Assembly (NCBI RefSeq): GCF_003254625.1
Contig: NZ_QJRJ01000064.1
Location: forward strand, 1-64,000
DNA length: 64,000 nt
Direction: 5' to 3'
From: Flavobacterium ginsenosidimutans
GTDB lineage: Bacteria > Bacteroidota > Bacteroidia > Flavobacteriales > Flavobacteriaceae
Position 1 is the stretch's first letter; each line of letters opens with the position of its first letter. Positions 62,419-64,000 of the stretch are shown here, piece after piece. The notes beneath the pieces are model-generated. The model did no database searches, was not told where the DNA came from, and saw only the letters and a list, made by a program, of their open reading frames with translations. The position numbers were made by a program, and so were the translations under genes.

Positions 62419-62613
62419 ATGTTAATTATACCAATTAAAGACGGAGAAAATATCGATAGAGCATTAAAGCGCTATAAAAGAAAATTTGATAAAACAGGAA
62501 CTGTTCGTCAATTAAGAGCACGTACTGCTTTTATTAAGCCTTCTGTTATCAAAAGAGCTCAAATTCAAAAAGCTGCTTACATCCAAGGCTTGAAAGATAG
62601 TTTAGAGAGTTAG
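62419..62613 (+). CDS. rpsU: Small ribosomal subunit protein bS21
   Basis: bS21 is a 64-residue basic protein of the 30S subunit, near the anti-Shine-Dalgarno at the 16S rRNA 3' end. The family pattern is clear: IPIKDGENIDRALKRYKRKF (about 4-23), DKTGTVRQLRARTAFIKPS and a Lys/Arg-rich C-terminus. In Flavobacteriia bS21 helps hide the anti-Shine-Dalgarno sequence, so most mRNAs lack one. Its own mRNA is an exception here, with GAGGAGGT at good distance. The gene is closed by a strong terminator. Confidence 0.97.
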   Translation: MLIIPIKDGENIDRALKRYKRKFDKTGTVRQLRARTAFIKPSVIKRAQIQKAAYIQGLKDSLES

Positions 62614-62635
62614 TATTAGCTTTTCAAAAATAATT

Positions 62636-62682
62636 ACCGTTAGTGGTCAAAATGTTTTAATTTTGATACTAACGGTTTTTTT
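62636..62682 (+). terminator. Terminator of rpsU
   Basis: ACCGTTAGTgGTCAAAAT pairs with ATTTTGATACTAACGGT, followed by T7. Confidence 0.88.
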
Positions 62683-62703
62683 ATGCTTAATTTTTAGATT
62701 TTT

Positions 62704-63597
62704 ATGAAAACGAACAAAGAGGCTTTTGAGGATTATCTTTTGTTAGAGAAAAAATATTCTCCTCATACGGTAGGGGCATATTTGAATGATGTAGTTTCTT
62801 TTGAGTCTTTTGTAAAAGAATCTTTTGATCAAGATAGTGTTGATTTGGTGAATTATAGTCAAATTCGAAGCTGGATTGTTTTTTTGGTGGATCAGAATAT
62901 TTCCAATGTTTCGGTTAATAGAAAAATGGCGTCTTTGAAGGCTTTTTATAAATTTCTCTTAAAATCAAAACAGATAGAAGTTAATCCGATGTTGAAACAT
63001 AAATCTTTAAAAACGCCGAAAACGGTTCAGATTCCTTTTTCGGAAAAGGAATTAAAAGATTTGCTTTCAGAAATAGATAATCCTGTTGGTTTTGAAGAAG
63101 TGCGGGATAAGCTTATTATTGAGATGCTTTATGTTACTGGAATGCGTCGTGCAGAATTGATTCATTTAATGATTAAAAATGTTGATTGTTTTGCTAATAC
63201 AATTAAGGTTTTAGGGAAAAGAAATAAAGAGCGTATTATTCCTGTTTTGCCAATTATAGCAAGTCAGGTGGATTCATATATGAGAGAAAGGGAAGGTTTG
63301 GAAGATTTGGTTGATAGTGACTATTTTTTTGTTTCAAAAAAAGGATTAAAATTAAGTGAATCTTTTGTTTATCGTTTAATAAATTCATACTTTAGTAGGG
63401 TCTCAGAAAAGGTAAAAAAAAGTCCGCATGTGCTACGTCACACTTTTGCAACTCACCTTTTGAATAATGGGGCAGATTTGAATTCAGTTAAAGAATTATT
63501 AGGACATTCTAGTTTAGCTTCTACACAAGTTTATACTCATAATAGTTTGGCGGAACTTAAAAAGGTATACATAGACGCGCATCCAAGAAATAAATAA
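62704..63597 (+). CDS. xerC: Site-specific tyrosine recombinase, XerC/XerD-like
   Basis: A 297-residue tyrosine recombinase that resolves chromosome dimers at dif with a partner. It has the N-terminal SAM-like core-binding domain (about 1-95) and a C-terminal catalytic domain with Arg148 (TGMRRAEL), Lys172, His242 and Arg245 (PHVLRHTFATHLL), His268 (LLGHSSLA) and the nucleophile Tyr277 (TQVYTHN). The length is typical for Xer proteins and no mobile element surrounds it. Bacteroidota genomes carry XerC and XerD; I call it xerC by common annotation, but XerD is possible. It lies 33 bases before hpf. Confidence 0.93.
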   Translation: MKTNKEAFEDYLLLEKKYSPHTVGAYLNDVVSFESFVKESFDQDSVDLVNYSQIRSWIVFLVDQNISNVSVNRKMASLKAFYKFLLKSKQIEVNPMLKHKSLKTPKTVQIPFSEKELKDLLSEIDNPVGFEEVRDKLIIEMLYVTGMRRAELIHLMIKNVDCFANTIKVLGKRNKERIIPVLPIIASQVDSYMREREGLEDLVDSDYFFVSKKGLKLSESFVYRLINSYFSRVSEKVKKSPHVLRHTFATHLLNNGADLNSVKELLGHSSLASTQVYTHNSLAELKKVYIDAHPRNK

Positions 63598-63630
63598 TGG
63601 TTCTTAAATGTTAACCCTAAAATTTTTATT

Positions 63631-63933
63631 ATGAAGGTAGATGTTCATGCAGTTAATTTTACTGTCGACAGAAAATTGGTCGATTTTATCCAAGAAAGAA
63701 TGGGTAAGCTGGAAAAATACTACGATCGTGTGGTTTCGTCAGATGTTTTTTTAAAAGTTGAAAGAACAAGTGATAAGGAGAATAAGGTGGTGGAGATAAA
63801 GATTAATGTTCCTGGTGATGATTTTTTGGTAAAAAAACAGTGTAAAACATTTGAAGAAGCGGTTGAGCTTTCGGCAGAATCATTAGAACGTTTACTTGTG
63901 AAAAGGAAGGAAAAAATTAGAGCACACATTTAA
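63631..63933 (+). CDS. hpf: Ribosome hibernation-promoting factor, HPF/YfiA family
   Basis: A 100-residue protein of the short HPF/RaiA type: MKVDVHAVNFTVDRKLVDFI, KLEKYYDRVVSSDVFLKVER, EIKINVPGDDFLVKKQCKTF and EEAVELSAESLERLL are the usual beta-alpha-beta-beta-beta-alpha blocks. It binds the decoding centre of idle ribosomes and protects them. In Flavobacterium and relatives, hpf lies between xerC and a tRNA-EF-Tu cluster; the next bases here carry a strong promoter consistent with that. The gene is transcribed with xerC, 33 bases away. Confidence 0.93.
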   Translation: MKVDVHAVNFTVDRKLVDFIQERMGKLEKYYDRVVSSDVFLKVERTSDKENKVVEIKINVPGDDFLVKKQCKTFEEAVELSAESLERLLVKRKEKIRAHI

Positions 63934-63957
63934 TTGAAATTTTTTTTAAAAAATGTT

Positions 63958-63986
63958 TTGATTAAAAGATAAAATAGCTACATTTG
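63958..63986 (+). promoter_or_regulatory. Strong promoter at the window end
   Basis: TTG at 63958-63960, an 18-base spacer, and TACATTTG at 63979-63986. The transcript would start near 63993 and continue beyond the window. After hpf, a tRNA/tuf cluster is expected from conserved gene order, but it is not visible. Confidence 0.7.
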
Positions 63987-64000
63987 CAGTCCGTTAGAAA

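Noticed and set aside
62704..63597. Integrase of a mobile element
   Set aside because: The recombinase has Xer length and motifs, lies in a conserved rpsU-xer-hpf order, and no att sites or cargo genes are present.

Overview
This is an AT-rich chromosomal window from a Bacteroidota bacterium of the class Flavobacteriia, most likely Flavobacterium or a close relative. The evidence is Bacteroidota-type promoters (TAnnTTTG at -7, TTG near -33), few Shine-Dalgarno sequences, many SusC/TonB-style outer-membrane proteins with carboxypeptidase-regulatory-like N-termini, and Bacteroidota families such as TamL, DUF2490, DUF4230, DUF4136, DUF2851, DUF5522 and GSCFA. No insertion sequence, prophage, CRISPR array, rRNA or complete tRNA gene was seen. 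Most of the window looks like stable core genome, with a few lineage-specific genes and many dispersed intergenic repeats.

Layout. 0-2.6 kb: GTPases Era and Der. 2.7-9.2 kb: outer-membrane proteins, ending with a TonB-dependent receptor preceded by a 36-codon leader ORF and an Rrf2 regulator. 9.8-13.1 kb: a minus-strand M23 peptidase / MerR / LemA / TPM / TPM cluster. 13.4-18.1 kb: alaS and an ABC exporter. 18.4-22 kb: three paralogous lipoproteins and a GSCFA protein. 22.3-29.7 kb: the tamB-tamL pair. 29.9-39.4 kb: DUF4230, aromatic amino acid hydroxylase, group III truncated globin, ilvA with an isoleucine leader, DUF4136, hutU, a 2-hydroxyacid dehydrogenase and a DUF5522 gene. 39.5-43.1 kb: a HExxH membrane protein, a PLP enzyme and a glucosaminidase in an overlapping operon, then hemL. 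43.1-46.4 kb: two Spy-like proteins, an orphan pair and a second 2-hydroxyacid dehydrogenase. 46.4-58.5 kb: lysS, lipB, rnhB, a porin, a CBS-type cysteine synthase, an exonuclease, DUF2851 and PspC. 58.5-64 kb: an APC permease, a ComEA-like HhH protein, an acyl-CoA dehydrogenase, rpsU, xerC and hpf. The last bases hold a strong promoter whose gene lies outside the window.

The most informative signals are regulatory. (1) A leader ORF ending Met-Met-Cys-Met-Cys-Trp lies between an Rrf2 regulator and a TonB receptor, which suggests control by sulfur amino acids. (2) A 19-residue leader with eight isoleucines, followed by a perfect terminator hairpin, precedes threonine dehydratase (ilvA) and looks like classical attenuation. 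(3) rpsU has a near-perfect Shine-Dalgarno sequence in a genome that rarely uses one, matching the reported bS21 autoregulation in Flavobacterium. (4) A set of nested perfect palindromes lies between two convergent genes, and its outer arm encodes the last codons and stop of the aromatic hydroxylase. Several families of short intergenic word repeats recur across the window.
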